The translations under genes and the position numbers were made by a program. Shown in pieces: positions 36,692 to 45,355 of a stretch of 64,000 bases of DNA (within the stretch, counting starts at the first letter, position 1; every line of letters starts with the position of its first letter). The stretch is from Paraglaciecola sp030730205 (GTDB lineage: Bacteria > Pseudomonadota > Gammaproteobacteria > Enterobacterales > Alteromonadaceae). A model generated the notes under the pieces. That model was not told where the DNA came from. It made no database searches and saw nothing but the letters and a program-made list of their open reading frames with translations. The DNA is taken from assembly GCF_052119645.1 (NCBI RefSeq), contig NZ_JBGQOM010000013.1, forward strand, positions 1-64,000, written 5' to 3'.

Positions 36692-37414
36692 ATGCAGAAG
36701 CTAAGCAACATCCATATTAGTGCCCCATCACAACGCAGTGTTTTTGTTGATGTATTACGCGGAATAGCCATTATCTTGATGATAATCTTTCACTTTGCTT
36801 ATGACCTGACCGTATTTGCTTATGCTAACTACAACACTAATACCGATCTCGAATGGCGCATTTTTAGAGCCCTTATTGTCAGTTGTTTTTTGTTAGCTGT
36901 GGGGATGAGCAGTTTTTTAGCGTACGCAGGTGGGGTCAATATCCGCAAGCTGTTATTGGGGTTTAGTAAATTATTAATAGTTGCATTGCTTATTTCTTTG
37001 AGCAGCTATTTTATGTATCCCAAACATTGGGTGTATTTTGGCATTATTCACTTTATTGCCTTGGCACTACCGTTTTCCATTTTGTTTCTGGGTCGTCCGG
37101 TATTATCTGTGTTTATTGCCGTAATGATGCTAGTTGGCTATTTTTGCGATTGGCTAAGCATGCAAGTTATTTGGCAATGGAGTGTAGTACACCTTGGAAT
37201 TCCAAAACATACAGTGGATTTAGTCAGTTTTACCCCGTGGTTTGCCCTAGTACTACTAGGAACAGTTGTCATGCACTTCAAGTTAGTCCCTGAGCTTAGC
37301 TTGAATGATGTCACCCGAAAAATCGCATTTTTAGGGCGCCATTCCTTGCTTATTTATGTGATTCACCAACCCCTCTTATTCGCTGGGTTTTACTTGGTGG
37401 AAATACTCAAATAG
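36692..37414 (+). CDS. DUF1624 / HGSNAT-type membrane acyltransferase-like protein
   Basis: The 240-residue polytopic membrane protein has about seven helices. The N-terminal motif RSVFVDVLRGIAIILMIIFHFAYDL (beginning near residue 14) is the DUF1624/heparan-alpha-glucosaminide N-acetyltransferase signature with its conserved Arg and His. The later YFGIIHFIALALPF and HSLLIYVIHQPL also fit. Relatives are acyl-CoA-dependent acetyltransferases that work across membranes, but the bacterial substrate is unknown. The upstream gene ends one base before the ATG. The gene converges with ygjV, 14 bases apart. Confidence 0.85.
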   Translation: MQKLSNIHISAPSQRSVFVDVLRGIAIILMIIFHFAYDLTVFAYANYNTNTDLEWRIFRALIVSCFLLAVGMSSFLAYAGGVNIRKLLLGFSKLLIVALLISLSSYFMYPKHWVYFGIIHFIALALPFSILFLGRPVLSVFIAVMMLVGYFCDWLSMQVIWQWSVVHLGIPKHTVDLVSFTPWFALVLLGTVVMHFKLVPELSLNDVTRKIAFLGRHSLLIYVIHQPLLFAGFYLVEILK

Positions 37415-37428
37415 TCTCGGGCTTGGGA

Positions 37429-37983
37429 TTACTCATCATTTGAAGCCTTTATTTCTTGCCGAATTAGGCCGTACATTGTGTTGGCGTTGACTATTAAGAA
37501 CAATGCTTCGATAACGGTACCGCCTATAGAGCCTACTAAATAGTTGTGACTGACCCAACACAGTGTGCCAACAAACATAAGTGCTCTCATGCGCAAACCT
37601 TGTTCTTTAAACATCGCCCATGTACCAAGAATGTTGCCTATGATAGGCAGAACCTCTGTCACACTTCTTACAGTAGGAAGGGCAAATAGTAATACCATAG
37701 CGATAAGACTCCACATCACCGCAGTGTTGCGTGAGCGCATCGATACATAGGTTCTAAACGTCCCAAGCCAAGCGGCTAGGGCACTGGCCCATAAATCCAG
37801 CATTACAAATTGAATGCCCATTAATAGGGTATAAATCGTGAGATTGCGTTTTAATAAAAAATCGCTTTTTTGCAAAAAGGCACTCAAACCAACAACCAAG
37901 GCCACCAACCCAATGGTTTGTGCCAAAGGATGACTTAAAAATAATAAATAGAGGTTTTCAAAAATAACTGTGGGGCTGTGCAA
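37429..37983 (-). CDS. ygjV: YgjV family inner-membrane protein
   Basis: The 184-residue membrane protein has about six helices and matches the Imp-YgjV family: HPLAQTIGLVALVVGLSAFLQKSD near residue 18, MGIQFVMLDLWASALAAWLG, and a terminal SIGGTVIEALFLIVNANTMYGLIR. The function of YgjV is unknown. It is a single gene convergent with the DUF1624 gene, and its 5' side faces the terminator of the large receptor gene. Confidence 0.85.
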   Translation of the reverse strand: MHSPTVIFENLYLLFLSHPLAQTIGLVALVVGLSAFLQKSDFLLKRNLTIYTLLMGIQFVMLDLWASALAAWLGTFRTYVSMRSRNTAVMWSLIAMVLLFALPTVRSVTEVLPIIGNILGTWAMFKEQGLRMRALMFVGTLCWVSHNYLVGSIGGTVIEALFLIVNANTMYGLIRQEIKASNDE

Positions 37984-38056
37984 TGTTTTCTCAGTATTTG
38001 TTGTACCAAATGGTATTTACGTTTAATAGAAATAATCTGATGCTAAATACTACAAA

Positions 38057-38091
38057 AAAAAGTGCCAGACGTTCTGCATCTGGCACTTTTT
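38057..38091 (-). terminator. Bidirectional-looking terminator after the 900-residue TonB receptor
   Basis: AAAAAGTGCCAGA (38057-38069) and TCTGGCACTTTTT (38079-38091) form a perfect 13-bp stem with a nine-base loop. Both outer flanks are A/T runs, so it could stop transcription in either direction. The receptor gene ends 28 bases away on the minus strand. Confidence 0.92.
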
Positions 38092-38118
38092 GTTTAGGTA
38101 ATATACTAACCTAGTTTT

Positions 38119-40821
38119 TTACAGGGTGTAACGTGCACCTAAGAAATATTGCGTTCCTGTATGATTGTATTCACGCATTAAGTTTAAAGTACCATCTCCA
38201 GTTGTATATAAACGCTCATACTCATCGGTTAAATTAACAACTTCGAAGGTGAACGTTAAGTTGTCATTAAAGTTATAGAACGCTGATAAATCAACATGAG
38301 TTGGCCCAGTAGTGCCTTCCTCTGCATTGCCATTTCCGCCACTGTAGCTGGTGATATAGTCATCACGTTTGTTTGCAGAAATCCGTGCGCCATAGTTGTC
38401 TTTTTCATAATAAAAGGTCAAGTTGTACGAGTTTTTAGACAAGCCCGTGATTTCACCAGATGACACTCTTGTATAGTTAGCAACGGTACCAAAACCATCA
38501 AAGGGTTCAGGTAAGAAACTAAAAGGTTGTTGATATATCAATTCAAATCCGTGAACCGAGGTGCCTTCACCATTTATGGGCGTATTGTGGGTATATTCAA
38601 CCGTGCGAGGATCTAAGGCGATGAGAGGGTCGTATTGTGGATCAGCATCAATAAATGGCAAATAGGCAGTATCAACTAACTTTTCTTCACTGGAGGAAAT
38701 AATAAAGGTCTCAATATCTTTGTAGAAAACCGTTGCTGCTAATAGAGATTCTTCATTGAAATACCATTCTAAACTGAAGTCAACGTTGTTGGCAGTAAAC
38801 GGGTCAAGGAAAGGGTTACCGCTACTAACTGTACCATTTATATAAGAGAAGCTTGGATTGCCGGGGTTAAGTGAGCCTAAACTTGGACGAGTCATCGATT
38901 TTGTCACACTCAAGCGAGTGGTCAGTTCTCTAGTAACCTCTAATGCTAAATTCATTGCAGGTAAAAAGTTTTTGTATTCATTTTCAATGGTGATAGCGTC
39001 ATTTTGAATAAAGCCACTGGAGGTGGTTTGCGTCTCTACGTAACGGAAACCAAAGTTCGTGCGCAGCGTCATATCGGCAAGATCGTACACTGAGTTTAGC
39101 TCTAAGTAGAAAGCATCCGTTTGTTCTTCAACTTCCCAGCTTTGAGCGCCGCGCGGGGTCCATGTTTTATTCAGTAATTGAGCATCGATGGCATCAAAAT
39201 CTGCAACAATAAAGCTCGAAAGAGGACCGTCAAATCCACTGCCAAAATCGTCAAAAGGCATAGGTTCACTAAAACCTACCGCAGAGCTTTGATCAGGGAA
39301 GCCATTTATTTGTTCTTCACTGTATGTCACGGTCCGATCGTTATAGGCATAACCGGTTTTTAAAGTGACTTCGTCACCCTCGTAAATAACATCGATTTTA
39401 GCGGTGTCATTTTGTCTTAGCACGTCTGTTGCTCTGAGCCGGCCATCGCTTAAATCGTAGAAACTAGCATCATTTACGTCGTAGCCATAATTGACTACCG
39501 GAGCATTTTCATTCTCTGTAAAATCGAAACTAAAAGTATGTGCGGTAGAATTCGTCATGTTATAACGATATTGTTCAGACCGCGCATCTGACTCAGCAGT
39601 ACCCAGCATTGCGTTGATTGTTAAACTATCATTTAATTGATATTCACCGGTCAATACATATTGGCTAAAGTCAGTTTCGGATGCTTGCAAACGACTCTCT
39701 ATACGTGATTTTACGCCACTGTATGCGCCTGCTAATACCTGTTGGCCATTGGGGTGAACGGTTATCGCTGTAGGCGTAATTTCATCAAATGTACTTCTAA
39801 ACATCTCGAAGAAGTTGTACATCGTGCGTGTGTTTTCAAGAGTTGAATGCAGAGTATCAAACGATATTAAAAGGTCATCATTTGGTGCGTATTGAAATGA
39901 ACCTGTGAAACCAAGACGTTCTTGTTTGTTACCAAAAAAATCCGGACGGGGCAGGCGAGGTGTCCACAAACAATTGACAGGATCGACTGATTCTCCACCA
40001 GACTGGCAATCACCCACATCAGGTGTGCCGGTAACCACAGTATTAGATGTATCTGCGAATATACCACCACCATCAAGTGCTGGCGTTGTCCAACGCACGG
40101 TACCAAAACCTTCTTGACGGACCGTTCTATCGGAACGTGCTACTGAAAATAATACACCCACTGTATCGTCGGCAAATGTATTGCTTACCATAAATGCTAA
40201 ACGAGGGTCGGTTTTAGTGGTGACATCATTGTAACCACCTTGTGCGGTAGCAGTTAAATGTAGTCCAGGGCTATCGAATGGTCTTGCGGTATATAAGTCA
40301 ACCGTACCCGCGATTCCGCCTTCTTCCATTGACGCTGTTGGGTTTTTTTGAATATCAACTCTATTAAACAATTCTGAAGCAAATACGTTAAAGTCAAAAG
40401 CACGGCTTCCGTTTACCCCGCCACCGGAATCGGTGCCGTCAGTACTTGAGGGGACTTCCATGCCATTTAATGTTGTACGTGTAAAAGACGGGCCCAGTCC
40501 TCGTAACGTAATTTGGCGACCTTCACCACCTTCTCTCGAAATAGCAACACCAGGTACACGTTGAATAGATTCTGCAATATTGAGATCTGGAAATTTGCCA
40601 ATATCCTCAGCAGCAATTGATTCAACACTATTAACAGCTGCTCTTTTTGTTAACAGTGATTTGTTTAATGAACCTCTGAAGCCCTTAACTTCAATGACTT
40701 CTGTTTCATCAATCGGCGCTGGTGTTTCTTGAGCGTGTAAACTTAAGGTTGTTAGCCCCATTAATAGACTGCTCATGGCGATAGCGAGGGGCCTTTTAGC
40801 AAAATATTTGTTCGTGGTCAT
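38119..40821 (-). CDS. TonB-dependent receptor, large Xanthomonas/Caulobacter type (pectin locus)
   Basis: This is a 900-residue outer-membrane receptor. A signal peptide covers about residues 1-31 (LTTLSLHAQ). A TonB box is likely within EVIEVKGF near 41-48. The plug domain shows SVESIAAEDIGKFPDLN, RVPGVAISREGGEGRQITLRG and TLNGMEVPSS, all hallmarks of the oligosaccharide receptor class (TIGR01782 type). The rest is a 22-strand barrel ending GARYTL. It is divergent from the GH105 gene across a 612-base region holding two copies of the TGCTACCGGTGGCA operator, so it should share the pectin regulon. Cargo is inferred to be an oligogalacturonide. Confidence 0.94.
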   Translation of the reverse strand: MTTNKYFAKRPLAIAMSSLLMGLTTLSLHAQETPAPIDETEVIEVKGFRGSLNKSLLTKRAAVNSVESIAAEDIGKFPDLNIAESIQRVPGVAISREGGEGRQITLRGLGPSFTRTTLNGMEVPSSTDGTDSGGGVNGSRAFDFNVFASELFNRVDIQKNPTASMEEGGIAGTVDLYTARPFDSPGLHLTATAQGGYNDVTTKTDPRLAFMVSNTFADDTVGVLFSVARSDRTVRQEGFGTVRWTTPALDGGGIFADTSNTVVTGTPDVGDCQSGGESVDPVNCLWTPRLPRPDFFGNKQERLGFTGSFQYAPNDDLLISFDTLHSTLENTRTMYNFFEMFRSTFDEITPTAITVHPNGQQVLAGAYSGVKSRIESRLQASETDFSQYVLTGEYQLNDSLTINAMLGTAESDARSEQYRYNMTNSTAHTFSFDFTENENAPVVNYGYDVNDASFYDLSDGRLRATDVLRQNDTAKIDVIYEGDEVTLKTGYAYNDRTVTYSEEQINGFPDQSSAVGFSEPMPFDDFGSGFDGPLSSFIVADFDAIDAQLLNKTWTPRGAQSWEVEEQTDAFYLELNSVYDLADMTLRTNFGFRYVETQTTSSGFIQNDAITIENEYKNFLPAMNLALEVTRELTTRLSVTKSMTRPSLGSLNPGNPSFSYINGTVSSGNPFLDPFTANNVDFSLEWYFNEESLLAATVFYKDIETFIISSSEEKLVDTAYLPFIDADPQYDPLIALDPRTVEYTHNTPINGEGTSVHGFELIYQQPFSFLPEPFDGFGTVANYTRVSSGEITGLSKNSYNLTFYYEKDNYGARISANKRDDYITSYSGGNGNAEEGTTGPTHVDLSAFYNFNDNLTFTFEVVNLTDEYERLYTTGDGTLNLMREYNHTGTQYFLGARYTL

Positions 40822-41022
40822 ATTCGTGTCCTGTTGTGTGTAGTCAATGTGTCTTCATCTGAATCTGAGATCCATTATTCACTGCAAATATATGCTTGCC
40901 CTACCTGCAAAGGTATCAAGTCGGTAAACCAACATGAGAAATAAAAAATTAGTCTATTTTCTTGGTTTGTTGGCAACTTGTTAACAAAGCACACATATTG
41001 CGTTAATGATGCTACTACCACC

Positions 41023-41036
41023 TGCTACCGGTGGCA
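41023..41036. promoter_or_regulatory. LacI-type operator 1 (receptor side)
   Basis: TGCTACCGGTGGCA, one base from the perfect palindrome TGCCACCGGTGGCA. It lies about 200 bases upstream of the 900-residue receptor start. Confidence 0.82.
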
Positions 41037-41345
41037 ATTATTTTTTAAATTCACGATATACATCGCTTTCTCAAAGCAACTAAGTGATATAAAACAGCAG
41101 GTTATTGAAGGTTTTTCGATGTTTTAAGGATGATAATTGTTACAGGATGATGATCTTAAGATTTATATTTGCTGATTTTTATTAACAAAATGTTCATATT
41201 TGAATCGCTGTGTCAAGTAAACACAGTGTTTGACTTAGTGGAAAACTCAATTTAGCGATTTGTTCTGCTATATTCGTGAAAGTTACCACCGTGACAAGCT
41301 TGCTAATTCCTATGTTAATAAATTTAACAAAAAAACGAGTATTGA

Positions 41346-41373
41346 TTGACAGTGGAAATAGCCCAGTGATAAT
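41346..41373 (+). promoter_or_regulatory. Sigma-70 promoter for the DUF4861-GH105 gene
   Basis: TTGACA (41346-41351), 16-base spacer, GATAAT (41368-41373). Operator 2 begins seven bases after the -10 box and would cover the transcription start. Confidence 0.72.
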
Positions 41374-41379
41374 TTCATG

Positions 41380-41393
41380 TGCTACCGGTGGCA
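41380..41393. promoter_or_regulatory. LacI-type operator 2
   Basis: TGCTACCGGTGGCA, identical to operator 1 and placed over the predicted start of transcription of the GH105 gene. Confidence 0.85.
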
Positions 41394-41511
41394 AGCGCAT
41401 TTTATACACAAGAAAGAATAGTCTTCCGAAAATGTGTCTTGGCGGTTTAAAAAATTAACGTTAATACCTATGGTATTCAAAATGAGCTACCCCTTAGGAG
41501 ACACATTTGTG

Positions 41512-44031
41512 ATGAGTCAAAGGCAAATAAAATTGTCAGCTGTAACCTTAGCATGTCTTGCGCTGACGGCATGCGGCAAACCCACTACTCAGGGTCAAGC
41601 TACCCAAGCTGAGGCGAATGATAAGGCGGTTGTGGTCGCCAACATTGAACTACAGAATCCCTCAGAATTTAACCGTGAACAACACGCCAATTATGTGAGT
41701 TATTACGATCTTGGGCTTAGCGATAAACAAGCTGAAACGGGCTTATTTGTTAGTGACGCTGGCAAACCTGTGAGCACTCAGCAAGTAGATTGGGATTTAG
41801 ATGGTACGACAGATGGCATATTGTTTTTGACAGATTTAGAAGCAACAGCCGTTAAAAGCTATGACGTATCTTTGGGTAGCCCAAGTATGTCTGTTGGCCA
41901 AACCAAATTAACGCAAGCCGAAATATCGATTAAAACAGGCGGGGAGTGGGTTGCTCACTCAAAACAACCTGATAGCGACTTTCAGGAATATGTTGGCGGG
42001 ACGTTTCAAAATGTTCAGTCGGTGACTCCACCATCGCAATACACGGACCATTCAAATTGGATCCGTTATGAAGGGCCTGGGATTGAGTCAAATAAAGTGG
42101 GTTATCGCATCTATTTAGATTGGCGCAATGGCTTTGATATATTCGGAAAGTTGATACCTGAGCCGGTATTGCAACAAGTTGGAACTGAAGACTATGAAGC
42201 TTATCATCACAAGCAAAACTGGGGAATGGATATCCTGAAGGTTGGGAACTCGCTTGGTGCAGGTGGATTTGGACTATGGCACAACGAGCAGATTTCATTG
42301 ATTCAAAAAACGGATAGCTTAAGTGCTGAAATTCTTGAAAATGGTGACTTGCGCTCCGCCTTTAAAATTCATTATAACGGTTGGCAAAGCGATATCGGTA
42401 AACAAGACTTTAATGCTGCTTTTTCAATGGTTGCTGGCAGCCGATTGGCCGATGTTCAACTGGATTTTACCAAACCGGTTAAAACCTTTGCTGTAGGCCT
42501 TGTAAAACATCCCAATACAACGTTGATTACAGGAGATATGGATATAACCGGTAAGGCCTATACCTACATAGCAAGCTGGGGAAAACAAAGCCTTGATGAT
42601 TCAAATCTCGGTATGGCGGTATTTTTCAGAAAAGAAGATTTAGACAAGACTACCGAAGATGATAAAAACTACATTGCGGTGTTACATCCAAAAGGCAAGC
42701 CCGTCGCAGCAAACAACCAAGCACATGAATTAAATTATTATTTTGCTGCAGTATGGGCACCAGAAAGTGGAATCGATGATATTCAAAGTTTTGAACAATA
42801 TCTAATCCAAGAGGCAGAAAAGCTTACCTTACCTCAAAGGCAGCGCCTAAAGACTAAGTTGAGCACTGTGGAACAAAAAGTAGAATTGACCGCGCAGCAA
42901 GCGTTAGTGTGGAGTCAGCGTTTAGCTGATTCAGAATTAGAGCGTAAAACCTTGAGTTACCACTACGATGGCTGGGATGTTAATCGCCAGCGAAAACCTA
43001 AATTTGAATATGATATTGTTGGCTTAACCCCCCTTGCTTACGACGAATTGTCGCTTGCATTAAACGCGCCTCGTTATGGTGATGTTCTGCACCAGGTTAC
43101 CGCTTCTTATATTCAGGAAGATGGAAACATTCATCAATACAAATTAGAGAATTTTAATATTGATTCTGTTGCACCAGGCAGAGCTGTTTTGCGCCTTTAT
43201 CAAACAACGGGTGAAGAAAAATACAAAAAAGCGGCTGACATATTGCGCCATCAACTCGAACTACAGCCCAAAACATCTGAGGGGGCGTTTTGGCATAAAA
43301 AAATCTATGAGAATCAGTTATGGCTTGATGGCGTTTATATGGGAATGCCTTTTTTAGCAGAATATTCTGCCTTATTTGAAAACGGTAGCAGCTTTGATGA
43401 AGTAGTGAATGAATTCAAACTTACTCGTAAATATTTGCGTGATCCGAATACTGGCCTGTATTACCACGGTTGGGATGAATCAAAACAACAGTCGTGGGCG
43501 AATCCTGAAAATGGCTTGTCACCCAATTTTTGGGGGAGAGGAGTAGGTTGGTTAGCGCTGGCTCTTGTCGACGTGTTGGACTATATCCCCGCAGAAAACC
43601 TCGAACACAGACAAGTGTTACTGGATATGATCAGCGAATTGGCCGAGACACTGCTTGAATACCAAGATAAGGAAACGTATACCTGGTGGCAGGTTATGGA
43701 TAAGCCCCATGCACCAGGCAATTACCGGGAATCGTCGGCTTCAGCGATGTTTACCTATTTTTTTGCAAAAGCTACCTCAAACGGATATTTACCCAAACGA
43801 TACAACGACGTTGCCAAACACGCCTATCAAGGCCTACTCAATGAATTTATACTGGTACATGCTGACGGCAGCGTGAGTATGACTAACCAATGTTATGTTG
43901 CAGGCCTGGGTTTTGGTCGAGACGGTAGCTATGACTATTACATGAGTGAGCCAATGGTCAATAATGACTTAAAAGGTAATTTTGTGTTTATTTTAACAGG
44001 CATAGAGATAGCTAAAATGCTTAATCAATAA
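41512..44031 (+). CDS. DUF4861-GH105 fusion lipoprotein (unsaturated galacturonyl hydrolase)
   Basis: ATG 41512 opens the lipoprotein signal MSQRQIKLSAVTLACLALTAC with the lipidated Cys at about residue 21; the frame extends to 41434 without a better start. Residues about 50-430 form a DUF4861 domain (YVSYYDLGLSD, WIRYEGPGIESNKVGYRIY, HKQNWGMDILKVG). Residues about 460-835 form a GH105 alpha/alpha barrel: WLDGVYMGMPF with the general-acid Asp606, WGRGVGWLALAL, ESSASAMFTYFFAKA and SEPMVNNDLKGNFVF. GH105 enzymes hydrate and release the unsaturated uronic acid left by pectate lyases. The lipid anchor suggests it works in the periplasm on imported oligomers. DUF4861 has no known activity. Confidence 0.92.
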   Translation: MSQRQIKLSAVTLACLALTACGKPTTQGQATQAEANDKAVVVANIELQNPSEFNREQHANYVSYYDLGLSDKQAETGLFVSDAGKPVSTQQVDWDLDGTTDGILFLTDLEATAVKSYDVSLGSPSMSVGQTKLTQAEISIKTGGEWVAHSKQPDSDFQEYVGGTFQNVQSVTPPSQYTDHSNWIRYEGPGIESNKVGYRIYLDWRNGFDIFGKLIPEPVLQQVGTEDYEAYHHKQNWGMDILKVGNSLGAGGFGLWHNEQISLIQKTDSLSAEILENGDLRSAFKIHYNGWQSDIGKQDFNAAFSMVAGSRLADVQLDFTKPVKTFAVGLVKHPNTTLITGDMDITGKAYTYIASWGKQSLDDSNLGMAVFFRKEDLDKTTEDDKNYIAVLHPKGKPVAANNQAHELNYYFAAVWAPESGIDDIQSFEQYLIQEAEKLTLPQRQRLKTKLSTVEQKVELTAQQALVWSQRLADSELERKTLSYHYDGWDVNRQRKPKFEYDIVGLTPLAYDELSLALNAPRYGDVLHQVTASYIQEDGNIHQYKLENFNIDSVAPGRAVLRLYQTTGEEKYKKAADILRHQLELQPKTSEGAFWHKKIYENQLWLDGVYMGMPFLAEYSALFENGSSFDEVVNEFKLTRKYLRDPNTGLYYHGWDESKQQSWANPENGLSPNFWGRGVGWLALALVDVLDYIPAENLEHRQVLLDMISELAETLLEYQDKETYTWWQVMDKPHAPGNYRESSASAMFTYFFAKATSNGYLPKRYNDVAKHAYQGLLNEFILVHADGSVSMTNQCYVAGLGFGRDGSYDYYMSEPMVNNDLKGNFVFILTGIEIAKMLNQ

Positions 44032-44213
44032 GTGGTGTACGGCGGATCAATACCCCCCATATTGAATGGTTATTTGCTGTTATTTTAGTATTGGTTTGCT
44101 GAGGTTTTCCGAAGCCTCAGCAGGCAAGCCCCACTTATCTGATATATCTGTTTTCGTAATCTAGTCAGATAAGACCTCATCAGCAACACCCAAATCAGCA
44201 ATTTTTTCGTCAC

Positions 44214-44251
44214 GTTTCATACACAAAATTTGTTAATTATATGTATGAAAC
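44214..44251. promoter_or_regulatory. 10-bp inverted repeat upstream of kduD
   Basis: GTTTCATACA (44214-44223) and TGTATGAAAC (44242-44251) are perfect complements separated by 18 bases. The TTTCAT/ATGAAA content resembles KdgR-type half sites, and an IclR regulator is encoded downstream, but the spacing is larger than in the E. coli KdgR box. Confidence 0.4.
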
Positions 44252-44365
44252 ACTTTCACTCTTGCGTTTATCCGCCAAAATTCTAACAGAGCTTTTTAAC
44301 TGACGTTTTTATTGGCTGCGTCACTATTGGGCAGACAGACTTTCTAAACAAAAATAAAAAAGTGG

Positions 44366-44394
44366 TTGACAAATTGCCACCGGTGGCAAAAAAT
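44366..44394 (+). promoter_or_regulatory. Candidate promoter of the kduD-kduI-TRAP operon
   Basis: TTGACA (44366-44371), 17-base spacer, AAAAAT (44389-44394). The -35 box is perfect and the -10 box is 4 of 6. Operator 3 fills the spacer, where a bound repressor would exclude RNA polymerase. Confidence 0.55.
44375..44388. promoter_or_regulatory. LacI-type operator 3
   Basis: Perfect palindrome TGCCACCGGTGGCA, 190 bases upstream of kduD. Confidence 0.88.
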
Positions 44395-44473
44395 GACGCT
44401 CATTGTAATTGAGTTGTTAAATTAAAGTGATGCAATCGATAGCTTAGCGGTTTGTGGTTAATTAGAAAAATTA

Positions 44474-44489
44474 TGTTCACATTTGAACA
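44474..44489. promoter_or_regulatory. TGTTCA-CATT-TGAACA palindrome
   Basis: Two 6-base arms that are exact complements, separated by four bases. A related sequence TGTTCATATTTGAATC lies at 41191-41206 in the other regulatory region. Candidate site for the IclR-type regulator; unproven. Confidence 0.4.
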
Positions 44490-44577
44490 TTAATATTTGT
44501 ATATGAACTAAATTGTCGCCAAAGGAATTGAGTTGAGGACATACTATGGGCTCAATTTTAGTTACAGGAATCTATAA

Positions 44578-45342
44578 ATGAATTTGTCAGCTTTTTCTTT
44601 AGAACATAAATGGGCTTTAGTCACCGGTGCTAGTCGAGGTTTAGGCCAAGCCATAGCAGTCGGGCTTGCAGAAGCAGGGGCCAAAGTGATCTGTGCCAGC
44701 TCGCAGGCGAATGGCTGTGACGAAACGATTTCGATGATAAAAAGCGCAGGCGGCACCGCGATGGGACTTGCGGCAGATTTAAGTAATGAAACAGCGGTGC
44801 GTCAATTAGCCGATGATGCAAAAGCCTTGTCCGGCGGTATTGATATCTTAATTAATAACGGCGGTACGATATTTCGCCAAGCCGCTGTTGATTATCCCAT
44901 GGCAGAATGGCGCCGTGTGATGCAAGTAAACCTTGATTCTGCCTTTATATTAAGCCAGTTAGTCGGTAAAGATATGATTGAGAAAAAGCACGGCAAAATC
45001 ATTAATATCGCCTCAATGTTGTCTTACAGCGGAGGCATGACAGTACCTGCTTACACGGCAAGTAAACACGCTATTGCTGGTTTAACAAAAGCCTTAGCCA
45101 ACGAATGGGGGCAGTTCAATATTCAGGTTAATGCTATTGCGCCTGGATACTTTAAAACTGACAACACCACGGCCTTACAAAATAATGAAGTGCGTAATAA
45201 AGAAATTACACAGCGAATTCCTGCTGGTCGTTGGGGTGAACCAACAGATTTGAATGGCGCAGCCGTATTTTTAGCCAGTCGCGCAAGTGATTACCTCAAT
45301 GGCCATATTATGGCGGTTGATGGTGGTTGGTTGGCCAGATAA
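44578..45342 (+). CDS. kduD: 2-dehydro-3-deoxy-D-gluconate 5-dehydrogenase KduD
   Basis: This is a 254-residue short-chain dehydrogenase. The Rossmann motif TGASRGLGQ lies at 16-24, NNGG replaces the usual NNAG at 93-96, and the catalytic YTASK is at 159-163 with Ser in INIASMLSY. The C-terminus AVDGGWLAR and IPAGRWGEPTDL are the same as in E. coli KduD, which makes the assignment firm. It interconverts 3-deoxy-D-glycero-2,5-hexodiulosonate and 2-keto-3-deoxygluconate with NAD(H) in the cytosol. First gene of an operon with kduI, a TRAP transporter and an IclR gene, behind operator 3. Confidence 0.95.
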   Translation: MNLSAFSLEHKWALVTGASRGLGQAIAVGLAEAGAKVICASSQANGCDETISMIKSAGGTAMGLAADLSNETAVRQLADDAKALSGGIDILINNGGTIFRQAAVDYPMAEWRRVMQVNLDSAFILSQLVGKDMIEKKHGKIINIASMLSYSGGMTVPAYTASKHAIAGLTKALANEWGQFNIQVNAIAPGYFKTDNTTALQNNEVRNKEITQRIPAGRWGEPTDLNGAAVFLASRASDYLNGHIMAVDGGWLAR

Positions 45343-45355
45343 GGAGTTAGTGAAA

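Larger units (their letters stand above)
40822..41433. other. Regulatory divergent intergenic region of 612 bases
   Basis: No gene is seen. It holds two LacI-type operators (41023-41036 and 41380-41393), a promoter for the GH105 gene (41346-41373), and a TGTTCATATTTGAATC sequence at 41191-41206 that resembles the palindrome upstream of kduD. The receptor promoter on the minus strand is probably near operator 1, with AATAAT as a candidate -10, but no good -35 was found. Confidence 0.7.
44032..44577. other. 546-base regulatory intergenic region before kduD
   Basis: No gene is seen. Features in order: a possible weak terminator hairpin GCTGAGG / CCTCAGC (44098-44121), a 9-bp inverted repeat CTTATCTGA / TCAGATAAG, a 10-bp inverted repeat (44214-44251), a TTGACA box with operator 3 (44366-44394), and a TGTTCA / TGAACA palindrome (44474-44489). 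This is unusually rich in symmetric elements. Confidence 0.65.
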
